A stretch of DNA of 64,000 nucleotides from Platanthera guangdongensis (GCA_039583875.1 CM077147.1:113518440-113582439), one strand, 5' to 3'. Shown: positions 21,628 to 34,031, counted from the first letter of the stretch. The notes: generated by a model from the letters alone, not told the origin. Numbers and translations are program-made.

Positions 21628-23995
21628 TCAGTTAGTCTTTGAAGAACTTTCACCAGCAACCTTGGTTGTAGAAGTCTTCTTCAAATTGTCAGTTTTCTTT
21701 TTCTGCCTCTTGAAGTAAAGGAATGGCTTTGGAATATATCTGGAAGGTATTTTCTTGGGGTTGCTCTTCCTTACCGGATTCTCCAAGAATACCCTTTCCC
21801 TTAGGGAATTTCTTACCAAATGTTTTATCCATTCATCAGAAGGATATACACTATCAATATTTTTCAGTAATTGTCCATGGCTGCTTAGCCAAGCATTGAT
21901 AATCATGGATTCAGGGGAATCACTAGGCTGTTCATAGACTGGATCATCTCTGTTCTCATCTCTCCTCTTTGCTGTGAACTCTTCAGCCATTTGATTTCCA
22001 TCCCTCTTTCTTATGGCAGCAACCTGTACATCCTGTGTAATTCTAGCTTGTGCTGGGAAGTCTAAGTCCTCTGGCCTTTTTCTATCAAGGAGGGGCAGGT
22101 GTAGTGCCACCTTGGTGCCTTGAATTACATTGAAGGCTCGATCTTCAATGAGTGTTGATGCCTTAGCATGGCTACTCTCCACCTTTCTACCTTCTTTAGA
22201 TATGAACTTTTGCAGTAAGGTGGTGTTGGCTTCATTCATACTTGATATAGATTTGAGTATTCTTTTATTATCAACAGGCAGCTCATCTTATAGGAATAGT
22301 GCATCAATCACTGATTGGAAAGCAACATTGATGACATGTTGATTTACATGATATGCTACACCCTTAATCACCTTATCAGTTGCTTTGACATAATTTTTGA
22401 CATATCCTATGTCAACTGTAGTGAGTTTTTGGATTGTGTCCAAAGATTCCATGAGGGTGGTCAGCTTGAGTCCAGCAGTTCCAGCCTTGTCAAAACAGGT
22501 GGTGACCTGTTTGTTTAAGTGAAATATTTCTTCTTTAGTTTCATTTACTTTAGCAGACAATTCATCCCTCAGTTTTGAAACTAATTGATCAACATACTCC
22601 TTGAAGATTGTGGTCTGAGCATCCATGAGTGCTTTAATTTGTTTTAGAAATTCCTCATTGGAGATGGGGGGTAGATGAAGTATGGTTCATAGGAGAAGGT
22701 ACATCATTCTGGGCAGGGATTTGAGAAGGCTCCCCCTAAACTATAGCACCTATAGAAGGAAACATTTCCTTAGCTAAAGCTGATTTAACATTATTAATTA
22801 AGAGGGAATGAGATTCACCTGTCGTGGGTGCAGACTCAACTATTCTATTGACAACTTGATCCAAGTCTGTCAATTCCATCTGATCATGCTACTCCTCAGA
22901 CTGAGCATCCTTCTCTGGGCTTGACCTATTAAGATTAGTATCTAAAGTCTCAGGAGGCTCCCTGATATCTTCTGCAGCAGGGATATCTTCACTTGCTGCA
23001 ATACCATCAGTATCACTCATGTCTGCCTCATCTTCTGCACTAACCTCTTCTTTAGCAGCTTTCTTTGACACTTGTCCTAGCCTTGGGCTGGCATGGATTT
23101 TTTCAACATGCACAGTAGCATCCTGGAGTTGAATGTTTGCAGAGGATTGACTGAGTGATAAGTCAACCTGCAGACTAGCATTTGCTGGAGAATATGATCA
23201 AAGCTCTGGTTGAGAGCTGGAAGTTCTTTCTTCCTTAGTAGGCTTCTTCCTTGTATCTTTAGAAGAGTCCTTTATTCCTAAAAGTTGGATCATTGGTAGG
23301 ACTCTAGTGAATTTGTCCAGAGTCTTTATGCCCATTCTTTTTAGAAAGTGAATCTTCACCCCATGTTCTCGTGTGAAAGTGTCAGGATAGGTGTTCACTA
23401 TGTGTAAGGAAATAATTTTGCCCATGTTTGGAGAGGATATGTAGTCTACTATTCTCTGATAGATGAGAGAAGACCATAAGGCCTTTCTGTTCAGGAGAAT
23501 TCTAGTCATAACTTCAAACATGAACCTGGAGATGGTGTCATGTGATCCATGTTTGCAGATTAGGGTTTTCCCTACAATGTCTGCTAGCAGTTTTCCTCTC
23601 TGATTGAAGAATTGCCTTTTCAGAGACCTGGAATTGGCCTCATTGTATCCACAACATGTGAGAGCACTGCCTTTGTCCGTGTCGGCGAACTCATCTTCCT
23701 CGATAGGGTTGACGGAGGGTATATGGATGGCGTTTTGTAGTCTCTTAGGGGTTACCTTTATTTTGATATCGTCAATCTTAGACCTAAGATAGTTTTGACT
23801 AGGGGACATTTTGTTGATTGAGAAGAATTCCACTACCTTTTTTCTAAGAATGGTGGAGTGTTCGAAAAGGGTGTATTCCAAGTCTGCGACCTCAATCATC
23901 ATTAATATAGCTTTAATCTCAGGAGAGGCATGATTGAATCCATCCCTTAAAATTTCGTATCCATCCTGAAGCTCCTTAATGACATTTGGCGTCAT
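21628..23995 (-). pseudogene. Copia D accessory ORF (aORF), most complete minus-strand copy
   Basis: About 789 codons from ATG 23995 to the stop at 21628, broken by a few stops and shifts (23198, about 23115, 22889, about 22630, 22288). Visible regions: residues 1-265 helical, with RGKLLADIVGKTLICKHG, SRFMFEVMTRILLNRKALW and IHFLKRMGIK; an acidic Glu/Asp-rich linker (23113-22889); a coiled-coil-like segment (22626-22288, KLRDELSAKVNETKEEI); and a basic C-terminus with IPSRYIPKPFLYFKRQKKK. The last motif recurs in E. I find no membrane span or known enzyme motif. The order suggests a structural or nucleic-acid-binding protein. It is retained although pol is gone. Confidence 0.65.
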
Positions 23996-24088
23996 CGAAA
24001 CAGTACGACAAGATGTTGAGAAGGTTTCAGTCTCGAAGGTTAGGGTTAAGGCTTTGAAGAGTGATGTGGCTTTTCGTTTCTTGTCGCC

Positions 24089-24094
24089 TTTATA
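24089..24094 (-). promoter_or_regulatory. TATA-like box upstream of copia D aORF
   Basis: CTATAAAGGC on the minus strand lies about 95-100 bp before the aORF ATG at 23995. Spacing is similar to B and E. A second TATATA is present near 24550. Confidence 0.5.
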
Positions 24095-24715
24095 GATTTA
24101 ATGAAAATATTTAATTAATTTAATGGATTTTTTTTCATTTGACTATCAAGTTACGCATTTTGACTTGACGGATTACTCGACAAATCCTGTTATGATACGG
24201 GCACTTAGTGCTTTTACTATATCTCTCAGCTTTTCTTCTATTAGTTCCGTGCATGTTTAATTTGTGGTTTCCCTTACCGATTGGTTGTATATTTTACTTA
24301 GCTTAGTAAAAATTTTGTCAAGATAAATAGACGGGGACCTAACATGTCAATGGGCCAGTTCTATTGGCACCCAATTTGTTAATTGTTTTGCCCTAAAGCT
24401 TGCAAATAAGTTATTTGAATATTTTTTGTGTAATGCCTACAAAAATTAACATTGTGAATAATTGAATCACTTTTTTTCTATTTGATGTGCTAGATTTGAT
24501 TCATCTTGAGCACAACTAACATAACTTAATCAAATGGCAAACTTAATCTCTATATAAGAGGGAGATACATACCTTGAGGCTTGCCTCCTCTAGCTTTTGA
24601 TGATTAGTAACTTGACAGCCTCAACATTAATTTGTTTCTTTTTTTGGAGCATATTCCAAGAACAACTATGTTGTCCCAGTCATTTGCCTGGAACACCCAT
24701 TGTCCAAATACGAAT
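24095..24715 (-). pseudogene. pol: Copia D protease remnant and pol deletion junction
   Basis: The protease motif reads YLDNGCSRQMTG (minus, about 24710-24672), with DNG in place of the catalytic DSG, then a stop. The next residues (LEYAPKK) still match E after its protease motif (LKEYTPIK). Homology then stops near 24620, and AT-rich non-coding sequence leads to the aORF promoter region. Everything from mid-protease through RNase H is missing. Confidence 0.7.
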
Positions 24716-27172
24716 TCTTAATTTGACAGGTACTTGGACTATCTTGCAAAATAGAATTCATTTACCCTTAGGCTCCCAATGATAATTGGGTCCTAGGTTC
24801 TTGTTAGAATCATAAAACATATGCCCCACTCTCTGCCTGTGCTGAGCACCTTTCTGTCCACTATTCACATTCAGGTTATGCCAACAATCAATGGCAAAGT
24901 GACCCACTTTTCCACAGCACCAACATTTATGAATGTTGTATCTTCTCTTTAGGACAACATAGAATTATTGTCCATGAGAGATGTGAGCAACACCAGACTT
25001 TGCTGGATGAGCATTGCATGATGCTGCCACCTTCTTCCTGAGTGAAGGTGTTGAGGAACTAAATACAGCTGGTCAAAATGGGCCTGATGTATTTTTGGAG
25101 CCTGCCATCTAGTGGACTACCCTCTCATTTCCATAGATAGAGAATATTTGTATCTAAATCTAACGAACTTCTCCTGAACTTTGTGGCTATAGTGGACAGT
25201 ATCACTCTTTCTTGGATCATGTGCCTTCACCCCACTGGTGGAGCACATATTTGATTGATCCTTCTGGAGTGGCACAAACGTGACAGTTTTAGAAGGTGAA
25301 TTTGCCTTCTGAAACACTCTCCTCTTACCTGGGAATTCAAATTTGAAATAATGATTAATGTGGTTAATACCTAGCTTCTCTAGGACTTGGCAAGTTGTAG
25401 ATTTTGGCAGCCGACCCTGTGGCTGAGAAGGGTTAATCACAATCCCCAATTTCTCTGTGAACTTTTGTTATAGATATATAATGTGCTTCTTCTTTTCATA
25501 TAGAAGCATGGTCTAACACTCAAGACTTTTCTTGAGTTCAGACACCTCATGACTTTTCTTATAAAACTCAATTGATTTATTATTATAGAGTGTTTTATAA
25601 GGCTTTAGGACCTCTATTTCCTTGGCTTGCTTTTTGGCAAGTATTCTACTCTTCTTTAGACCAATTAGGAGTAGTCCAAACTTGTCAATCAATTGATTGA
25701 CATCAGTCATATATTCATAGCAATCTTCATCACAAGATGAAGATGGACCAGTATCTGTACTGGATTCATAGTAAGAGAAAGATGCAGAATTTGAGAGAGA
25801 ATGTACCTTGATTGATTCTGATTCTTCCTGACTTCTTTATTCTACAGACATTGCCATCAAACCATGCATCCATAGTTTTCTTCATCCTCTTCATTATCAC
25901 TATCTGATTGTGAGAGAGGGGCCCTAATTCCTATCCTGGCAGCAGGATATTCCTCCTCTTCTCCTGGATCTGCAGTAACAGATATTAGCCGTAAATAGGC
26001 TTCTTCCGCTTTATCTTCAGTATCTGAGGATGGAGAATCTGTCCAGCATCTCTCCTTCTTAGACACAAAAGGACTTTTCCTTCTTCTTGACCTTATGGTG
26101 ATGGTGATGATTTTTCTTCTACTTCTCATCTTCTAGCTTTCTTTTGATTGGGCAGTCAGTAATGATATGCCCAGCCTTGCTGCAACAATAACAGATGATA
26201 TTAGAAGAAATATGTTTACTAGTTTTAGGGACATACCTATCATCCTTGGATGACTTCCTGTGATGAGAGGATGAAGATGGCCTGCTCCTCGAGTCCTTCT
26301 TCTTTATGATCTTCTGAAATTGCCTGGAGAAGACTGCGAGATCTTTATCACACATGTGGTTGTCTGATGGGGTTGGCTCAGAATCTTCTAAGCTAGATTT
26401 AGCTTCCTTCCTTGGTGGTGAGGGAATCTTTCTTCTGCTTCTTCTTGGGGTTTCTGCCATGAATGCCACAAACTTATCCTTGTACTTGAATTGTCTTCTC
26501 TTCTCCTCTTCTTGTCTAGTAGCCAGTTGCATTTTATAGGATTGCAACTTTCCAAAGAGTGTTGGTGGTGGAGTGTCTGCTAGCTTTGCCATTTCCCTAA
26601 TGGCATAGATCATGGTGTCCTAATCTCTAGTAAGAGATCTAAGGAAATTGTCATTCAGCTCATAGTTGCTAAATACCCTACCATAGGTTCTTAGTTTATT
26701 GACTGTCCTAAAGAACCTTTCAAAACAATAAGCAACTTTTTCAGACTTGCTTTGCTTGAAGGCTTCATACTCTTGATTGAGCATAGACTTTCTATCATCT
26801 CAAACTTACTCAGAGCCTTCCATGTAGACCACAAGAGTGTCCCACATTTCCTTGGAGGTCTTGCAATCTACAAGATTTTGGAAGGTTGAGTCAACAATGG
26901 CACTAGCTATAATATTTTGGGACCTTTTGTCCATGGTGGACAATCACTTTATCTCTGTCCATTTCTGAATATACCTTAGGCACTCTCACAGTAGGATCTA
27001 TGGTGGAAGCATTTGTGGTGATAAAAGGGCCTTCCACTACTGTTACATAGATACTAGGGTCAGATGCTTCCATGAACAGTTTGACCCTTTGCTTCCAAAG
27101 GCCAAATCCTTCTTTCCTACAGATGGGCAACTTCGTTGTTCCTAGCATCTTATAGTTCATTCCAGAACCCAT
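24716..27172 (-). pseudogene. gag: Copia D gag
   Basis: It starts at ATG 27172, about 60 bp after the PBS, with MGSGMNYKML and the Gag core FGLWKQRVKLFMEAS. A frameshift near 26903 and a few stops follow. The capsid tail (TPPPTLFGKLQSYKMQL), a basic Ser-rich stretch and zinc knuckle CYCCSKAGHIITDC (26119-26613) come next, then an acidic region (26129-25857), a helical segment (25710-25513, SRILAKKQAKEIEVLK) and a second knuckle CWCCGKVGHFAIDCW near 24940-24895. The two-knuckle plan with an acidic/coiled insert matches E. Confidence 0.82.
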
Positions 27173-27232
27173 AATCTTATCTTATAGCTAACCTTGGAGG
27201 TATTCTCAGATTGTTAAATCCTTTTGGAGTAA

Positions 27233-27248
27233 CCTCCCTTTGATACCA
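27233..27248 (-). other. Copia D primer-binding site
   Basis: TGGTATCAAAGGGAGG on the minus strand begins two bases after the LTR end. It is complementary to initiator-Met tRNA and is the same type as in A and E. Confidence 0.85.
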
Positions 27249-27250
27249 CT

Positions 27251-28283
27251 TGAAAGTTATTTGATTCAAGTTTAGCTAATAACCTAAAGGGGGGGGGGGG
27301 GTCAATAGGTCTTTGAATGTTTCTTAATTCTTTTTTTGTTTTCAAGTTGTTCTAACTAGAGTTTGTCCTTAAATCTTGCAATAACAAAGAAAAGCAAGCA
27401 CACAACAAACATAAGGTTTTTAGTGGTTCCCACGTTGAGTACTACTTTCCTTCCCATTTATCCAACTTATATGTTGGACTCGGCACAAACTCCTCCACTA
27501 TTCTCCTCAAAGCTTAAACATCAGGCTCTCAACCTTACGCATAGATTCTTCACAGAATCCAACTAAGAACCACAAGGTTTCCTACCTCAGAGCTCTATAG
27601 AACTCCTACAGCTCAGTGATCCATTGATCACCTATCTCATCTTTTGTTCTAAGGCCTACACTCAGGCTTTTCAGCCATACAACTTTAGGCCCCCAACCCT
27701 ACTCTCAGAGTGTTGCAGCATTCCTACAACTCAGTACCCCAACCAGCTACCTATAGCTCAGCCTCCTCCAAGGCCTATAACTCAGTGATACACTTGTCAC
27801 CTACAACTCAGTTACTCTCCAGTCACCTACCTCAGTCACAAGGCCCTATACCCAGGCTGGGAGAATCGCCCTACCTCAGATCCACACTTGGATCCTACCT
27901 CAGAGAGCAACACTCTCCTACGTCAGGCACTTAATACCTACAGCTCAGATCCTCACTTGGATCAAACCTCAGTGCCCCAACAGGGTACCAACCTCAGTGA
28001 AAAATTTGTCACCTACCTTAGGCACAAAGTGTCATACACACAGATTTAGATCTACTGAATCATACATGAAGTTAATATAAATTGTTTAAGAAAAACAAAA
28101 ACAACTGACTCAGAGAAGTAACTCTGAGTCAACTTTGCTAGACTGAGCAGATATCAGCCATCCCACTTGCTATATAAGGAATCAGACTTCTTCTATAGCT
28201 CACACTTTACTACTGCACAAATGAGCAACTACCAGCTTGCTGAAGAGATGAATCAGCTACTTTGTTCTGATGAAAACACCGTT
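27251..28283 (-). repeat. Copia D 5' LTR, PBS-proximal part only
   Basis: It matches 18684 to about 19710 (TGAAAGTTATTT, the G-run, CCTACCTCAG repeats, GCTACTTTGTTCTGATGA). It stops at 28283, where E's TGTTGGGTACATTAG terminus begins. The remaining LTR should lie beyond E, outside the window. A 14-G run at about 27288-27301 replaces GAGGAGGGG of the 3' LTR. Confidence 0.88.
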
Positions 28284-29954
28284 TGTTGGGTACATTAGAA
28301 ATTGTGTACCTGATTTGGAGAAGTCTCACCTGACTCATTGATACATCATGTTGTATTTTATGGTGTATTGAGTTTGTTTGTGCAGGCAGTAGAATGCAGA
28401 AAATATTCTAAGTGCAAAAGTGTCGAGATAATTATTTTGTGTCGACACCCTTGAAGGAGCTGTGTCGGGATAAGAAGGAAGTATGTGTCGACACACAGGA
28501 CTTGTGTCGACTCCCAGAGTTTAAGTCGAAATCAACTGTGTCGACACTCATAACTTGTGTTGACACATTTAGATATTATTGTATTGACAATTATAAAGAA
28601 GCAACTATGTCGACATCCAGGACTTGGGTTGACATTTGGAGAGGCTGTGTCGACACACAGGACTTGTGTCGACACATTCTACAAGGGCAGTGTTGAGACT
28701 GAATGAAGAGCTATGCCGACAGCTTCTGAAGTTTGTCAACAACACCAAAGGAAGTGTGTCGACACCCGGCTATTTGTGTCGACACATACTTCATCTGTGT
28801 CGACACATACTATCCTTATGTCTCGACACATTCAGTTGTGTTAAATAACTCTAAGTGCCAAATCTCAAGACTGAAGACTTGACAGCTGCCAGAATTGTCA
28901 CGACCTATTTGACATGTCAGAACTGTCAGATGTCAGTCAACTATCGGATCAGCCAGTTGCCTCTGATGTGATCTATACATAGAGTCGAGCTATCATAAAA
29001 AAAATAACAGAAGATAGAGAGAAATTAAAGAGGAATTCTCCATGAAGAATTTGCGGAAATCTTTACAACATGAAGATTCTGATTTTAAATCAGAGAAGGG
29101 GATAACATCACATCATATCTGTCAGTGATTGTAGAATTAATTCTGTAAGGAGGAAAAAGATGGATTTACACCTCCTTCTCAAGAAGATTCAACCTAGGTT
29201 CTCTTTCAAGAAGATTTGAATAAGCTAAGTTAGGTTGAATCTGATTCATTACAGCAAAGAACAAGAGAAAGTGGATCCATCAACATCTGATCAAGATTCT
29301 CTCATCTCTCTCTATCTGAGTGAAGGAAGAAACATCTTCTTAAACAATTTTCTGTAGGATCTATTTTAGATCTGAGTGGAAGAGATTTTAATCTCAGAGT
29401 TGTAAGCTTGTAATTATAAAGGCTGAGGTAGGGCTGTTTGCATGAGGTAGGAGAATAAGTTCTCTGAGCTGTAGGCCTTGTGATAAAGGCTGAGGTAGGG
29501 CAATTTGACTGAGGTAGGAGATTAAGTTCTCTGAGCTGTAGGCCTGGTGATAAAGGATGATGTAGAGTTTGATTTCCTGAGTGGTAGGAGTGTGGATTCA
29601 CTCTGAGGTAGGGTTCTTGGGAAGAGCCTGAGTTGTAGCACTAGTTGAAGTGTGAGCTGTAGGAATCAGTTTGGGTTCTAAGTTGTAAGATCTAAGGATC
29701 TGAGAAGCAGTAAGGAAGTTATTACGAACGTAGTATGCTGCTAGATAGGCGAAGGGGGAAGTGGAAGTACCCATCAATTGGGGAGCCACTATAAAACTAT
29801 GTGTTTGCTGTGATTGAATGATTGTGTGTTGTGATAGCTATAGAATTAATAACTGTGCGTTGAATCATTTATTAACTACCTAAGTGATTTGGAATTGAAC
29901 CTATTCACCTCCCCACCTCTAGGTGTTTAGAATTTCTTGAAACAAATTCTTTCA
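28284..29954 (+). repeat. Copia E 5' LTR (about 1.67 kb)
   Basis: TGTTGGGTACATTAG to CTTTCA, followed by AG and the PBS. The upstream third is a GTGTCGACAC array. A TATA-like stretch is not obvious; the AGCTATCATAAAA region near 28990 is a weak candidate. The last third shares the GGCTGAGGTAGGGC repeats (reverse complement of D's CCTACCTCAG), the AATTGGGGAGCCACTATAAA block and CACCTCTAGGTG with the LTRs of A and D. Confidence 0.88.
28415..28845 (+). repeat. GTGTCGACAC palindrome array in E LTR
   Basis: About fourteen copies of the 10-bp perfect palindrome or one-base variants lie in 430 bp, partly in a larger unit (GTGTCGACACACAGGACTT at about 28480 and again near 28650). The motif returns upstream of E's aORF (49991-50018 and 59272-59500). 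Confidence 0.85.
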
Positions 29955-29956
29955 AG

Positions 29957-29972
29957 TGGTATCAGAGGGAGG
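29957..29972 (+). other. Copia E primer-binding site
   Basis: TGGTATCAGAGGGAGG lies two bases after the LTR end. It matches the initiator-Met tRNA complement and confirms strand and LTR boundary. Confidence 0.88.
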
Positions 29973-30033
29973 TTGCTCAAAATTAGACTTAACGGTTTGA
30001 ATGTATCTCCAAGGCAGAAATAAGATAGCCAAG

Positions 30034-32410
30034 ATGGGTTCAGGTGAAAATCACAAAGAACTTTGATCCATGAAACTTCTCATTTGTAGAAAAAAAACTT
30101 TTGGCGTATGGAAAGAGAGGGTCAGATTATTCATTGAGGCATCTGATTCAAGAATTTACATCATAGTTGAAGAAGGGCCTTTCATTCCTATGAAGATATC
30201 TGACCTAGATGAAAATCTGAAAACTCCAAAGTGTTATTCTGAGATGACGAAAGATGAAATCATCTTAGCCACTTTGGATAAGAGGGCACAGAACATAATT
30301 ATTAGTGCCATAGATGATTCTACATTTCAAAATTTAGTCCACTGCAAAACTTCAAACGAAATTTGGGACACTTTGATTGTCTACATGGAGGGGACATAAG
30401 AAGTAAGAGAGGATAGGAAATCTATGCTCAATCAAGAATATGAGAGTTTTAGACAAGACAAGATAGATAGCATAGCTATATGCTATGAAAAGTTCTTCAA
30501 AATTGTCAATGAGCTGATGACTTATGGAAGAGTCTTCAGAACTTATGAACTTAATGACAAGTTTCTCAGATCATTAACCAAGGATTGGGATACCAAGGTC
30601 TGTTCCATTAGAGAAGTGTCCAGACTTGCAGATACTCCTCCATCAACTTTGTTTGGAAAATTGTTGTCCTATGAAATGCAGTTGATTGCCAGAAAGGAAG
30701 AGGAAAAGAGATGAAGGTCTTATGGCAAAGATAAGTTTGTGGCCTTAAAAGTTGAAGCTATAAAGAAGGGCAGGAGAAAGACTCCTTCTCCTCCCAAAAA
30801 ATTTGTTGATACTGAGTCAGAAAGTTCAGACACAAGCACAACAGATGGCCATAATTCTGATGAGGAGTTTGTTGTCTTTTCTAGGCAATTTCAGAACTTC
30901 CTGAAGAAAAGGAAATGGAGGAGAAGGCCTTCCTCTTCCTCTTACTCCAATGATGACAGTTACAAGGAAAAGAAGAAAACCTCTAAAGATAAATGGTATG
31001 GTTCTAAACCTGGTAAACAAACTTCTACTAAAATTGTTTGTTATTGTTGCAGCAAGCCAGGACATGTTATAGCAGACTGTCCTATCAAAAGAAAGGAGTC
31101 TAGTGAGAAAAAGAAACACTAGCATAGAGTAAAAAAGGAGAAATCCTTTGTGGCCAAGAAGTAGAAAAGCTGGACTGACACTTCTTCATTATAGTAAGAA
31201 AATGAAGAGGATGTTATGGCCTACATTGGGCTGTTCTTAACTGAGGAAGATTCTGTAGAAATAGAATTCTTGCAGTTGCTCGATGAAATCAATAAAGAAG
31301 AAGACAACCCATGCATAGGGCTGATGGCTATAGCCGAGGATGGATACAACTAGGAGCAGCCTGGTACTAGCAAGGTACAGTCTTCACCTTCAATATCATA
31401 TTATATTACTAGCACAGAGTCAGAAGCATCTTCATCAAGAGTTAAAGGTGGCTCTGAATCTGAAGGAGACATCAATCAACTGATTGATGATTATGTAGTG
31501 CTCCTGCAAGCCTTTAAGGAAAGCAGGCTCCAAGCCAAATAGCTGCCAGAGGAAAATACCAGTCTGAAGTTGGCTGCCTCAGACTTAGCAAAAGTGTCAG
31601 ATCTAAAGCTAAAAGAAATTAGCAAATTGAAGAACATAACTGTTATTCAGATGGATACCATTACTTTCAAGAATATTCATATTAGGAATCTTGAAAGTAG
31701 ACTCCAAAAGGAGAGGGAGCTAGTGGCCAAGTTCTCAAAACCTAGTTCTGTGTTACCTATGATAGATACCTTCTCTTCCCAAAGGGGTAAGAAGGGTTTA
31801 GTTTTCAAAGAAAGAACAAGAGCATTCCAAAAAAAGGCAAAGCTCCAGCTCAGCCACTTGCTTCCTAACCTCAAATTTCTTTTAAAAAGGTGGTTCAACC
31901 TTTTAACAGTTATGACCATGATAGTATTTATGATCACTGTGAGCAAGGCAGAAGAAACGGTAAGGGTGCTAGTGCCTATTGTGCAGCCCATGGGAAAACT
32001 CAAATGGCTCAAAGTGGACCATTTGTGTCTGGAGTACCAGCCCCAACAATCAAGAACAAGGTATCTACTGACTTACAATGTCTGCCAGCTCATTTGCAAG
32101 CTAAGGGAAAGTCTGTTAGCAAAACAGACTTAGGAAAATCTAAAGCTATCAGGAGTATGCTTTCTGAAAAGAAGGCAGCTATAGATAAGGTTCAAGATAT
32201 CCCTAGTACTTCTTCTGCCATACATGTCCCTAAGTAAGATGTGGGTGAAAGACTTAAGAAAAGAGCTGATGTATCAGTAGGGTTGAGAGATGCAAACAAC
32301 ATTGTAGTGAAGCCAGTTCTTAAAAGAAGATACAATGTGCATGAGTGTTGGTGCTGTGCAAGGTGGGACACTATGTCATTGATTGCTGGCACAATGAGAG
32401 TGTCTAGATA
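30034..32410 (+). pseudogene. gag: Copia E gag
   Basis: ATG 30034 gives MGSGENHKEL then a stop, as in D's MGSGMNYKML. The core FGVWKERVRLFIEAS, a capsid tail (STLFGKLLSYEMQL), zinc knuckle CYCCSKPGHVIADC (about 31041-31082), an acidic stretch and a helical segment (LKLKEISKLKNIT, 31570-31740) follow. The second knuckle near 32340 is damaged (ECWCCARW), shifted out of frame. Several TAG stops interrupt it (30399, 30714, 31122 and others). Confidence 0.82.
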
Positions 32411-32930
32411 AGTAGTGGTGGTTTACCTGTCAAAAAAACTTCAGGTAGGCATGTTCAGTTTAAATCTAACTTGCACCTAGGACCCAATAAGATTTCCTAA
32501 GGTTAGTAATATATTTGTTTCAGGTAAGTCCAAGTGGCCATACCCCTATATGGTACTTGGACAGTGGATGTTCCAGGCACATGACTTGAACAAAGAGCAT
32601 GCTAAAGGAATACACACCTATTAAAAATGATCCTAGAGTTACCTTTGGGGGATCAGATAAAGGGGCAACTAAAGGTTTTGGTAAGATAACTAATGACATA
32701 ATTACTATCACACAAGTAGCTTATGTGAAAGGTTTGAAACATAACGTTATATGCATAAGTCAACTATGTAATTTGGGCTATGACATTTCTTTCCTTAAGG
32801 ATGAGTGCCAAATTAGAAGGTCAAGTGATCAAGGAGTTATCTTGACTGGCACTAGGAGAGGAAATGTTTACTGTCTAGACTTTGAGTGTGAGAGTAAGGA
32901 TACTCATATATGCTTAGTTGCACATGAGAA
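32411..32930 (+). pseudogene. pol: Copia E pol: aspartic protease
   Basis: The motif WYLDSGCSRHMT at 32551-32586 is the protease active site, with DSG intact and a TGA directly after. VTFGGSDKGATKGFGK and NVICISQLCNLGYDISF (32599-32800) continue the family pattern up to the pre-integrase domain. A 22-bp GT...AG segment just upstream is too short to be an intron. Confidence 0.8.
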
Positions 32931-33914
32931 AGTTTCTCATTGTGTCAAATGGCACAAGAGGCTAGCTCACCTGAACTACAAGACCACAGGTAGACTCTTT
33001 AGTGAAGAGTTGGTGAGGAATGGTTCTGAAGTTAAGTCCATTAAGGAGGGAATTTGCTCGGCATGTTAAAAGGGCAAGCAGACCAAGTTTTCCTTCCAAA
33101 GTCTTGATACCAAAGATTCGGTGAGGTGTTTATATCTCCTGCATATGGATCTATTTGTTCCTATGCCAGTTCATAATCTAGGTAGGAAAGTCTATACTCT
33201 TGTGGTGGTTGATGAATTTTCCAGGTTTGCTTGGGTATTCTTCTTAAGGAGAAAATTTGAAACCCCAGATATCTTCCAGACTTTTGTCATGCAAATTCAG
33301 AATGAATTTAAGAGTTCTGTGGTCAAGATCAGAAGTGATCATGGGACTGAGTTTTAGTTTGAATGCATGACAAAGTTCTGTGAAGGGCTTGGGATTCATC
33401 AAGAATTCTCCTCACCTAGAACTCCCTAGTAAAATGGAATTGTTGAAAAGAAGAACAGAACTCTAATTGAGACAGGTAGGACTTTGTTAAATGACACTTC
33501 TCTCCCAGAATATTTCTGGGCTGAGGCAGTAAATACTTCTTGTCATGTTCTTAATAGAGCTTCCATCACAAAAAGCCACAAAAAACTCCCTATGAGATTC
33601 TAAAAGGCAGAAAACCAAACTTATTTTATTTTAAGATTTTTGGTAGCAAGCGTTATGTACTAAACAATGGTAAGTCTCATTTGACTAAGTTTGCTGCCAA
33701 GTCCCAAGAAGGGATATTTGTTGGGTACATCAACAATAGTATAGCATATAGGATCTATAACTTGACTACACAAGTTGTGGAAGAATCTGGCCATGTTGTC
33801 TTTGATGAGTCTAAGTTAATTAACTGTGAGTTGCCAAGCACTTCTTCTAGTCCTGCAGGTTTAAAAGATAAGATGAACAATCTGACCATCAGGGAAGATA
33901 AACCAGCAAGCTAA
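32931..33914 (+). pseudogene. pol: Copia E pol: integrase
   Basis: The zinc finger is visible as WHKRLAHLN and CSAC-K-GKQTK, with a TAA after CSAC (33067). The core Asp residues lie in HMDLFVP and IRSDHGTEF (stop follows at 33355), and Glu is kept in GIVEKKNRTL. FAAKSQEGIFVGYINNS and VVFDESK mark the C-terminal part. Several stops and a small deletion around 33560-33600 show it is dead. Confidence 0.85.
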
Positions 33915-34031
33915 GAGATTAAAGATGATGTATACTATCCAGGGGGAGCTTAAGACTTACAAGATGGAAATGAAGAACAACCAGCTAAAGACATTGAGGA
34001 TCAACAAGCTAAAGAAAGATTACCGCTAGCT

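Larger units (their letters stand above)
18684..28283 (-). mobile_element. Copia D: internally deleted element carrying gag and aORF
   Basis: Minus strand: 5' LTR (from 28283, cut by E, to 27251), PBS, gag, protease motif, aORF, purine tract, 3' LTR (21120 to 18684). The gag and the aORF are near complete, but about 3-4 kb encoding integrase, RT and RNase H is absent. The bases left of the element (GTTAC, 18679-18683) are the expected target duplicate; the partner beyond the rest of the 5' LTR is outside the window. Confidence 0.85.

Noticed and set aside
28415..28845. CRISPR-like array
   Set aside because: The GTGTCGACAC repeats are short, irregularly spaced and inside a plant LTR; no cas genes or uniform spacers are seen.
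29957..29972. tRNA gene hint at TGGTATCAGAG sequences
   Set aside because: These are primer-binding sites complementary to initiator-Met tRNA, with no cloverleaf around them.
30826..31125. Minus-strand frame opposite copia E gag
   Set aside because: It is a shadow of the gag zinc-knuckle region.
32499..32523. Intron-like GT...AG before the copia E protease
   Set aside because: At 22 bp it is far below the minimum plant intron length, and the frame upstream of the protease motif reads through it.
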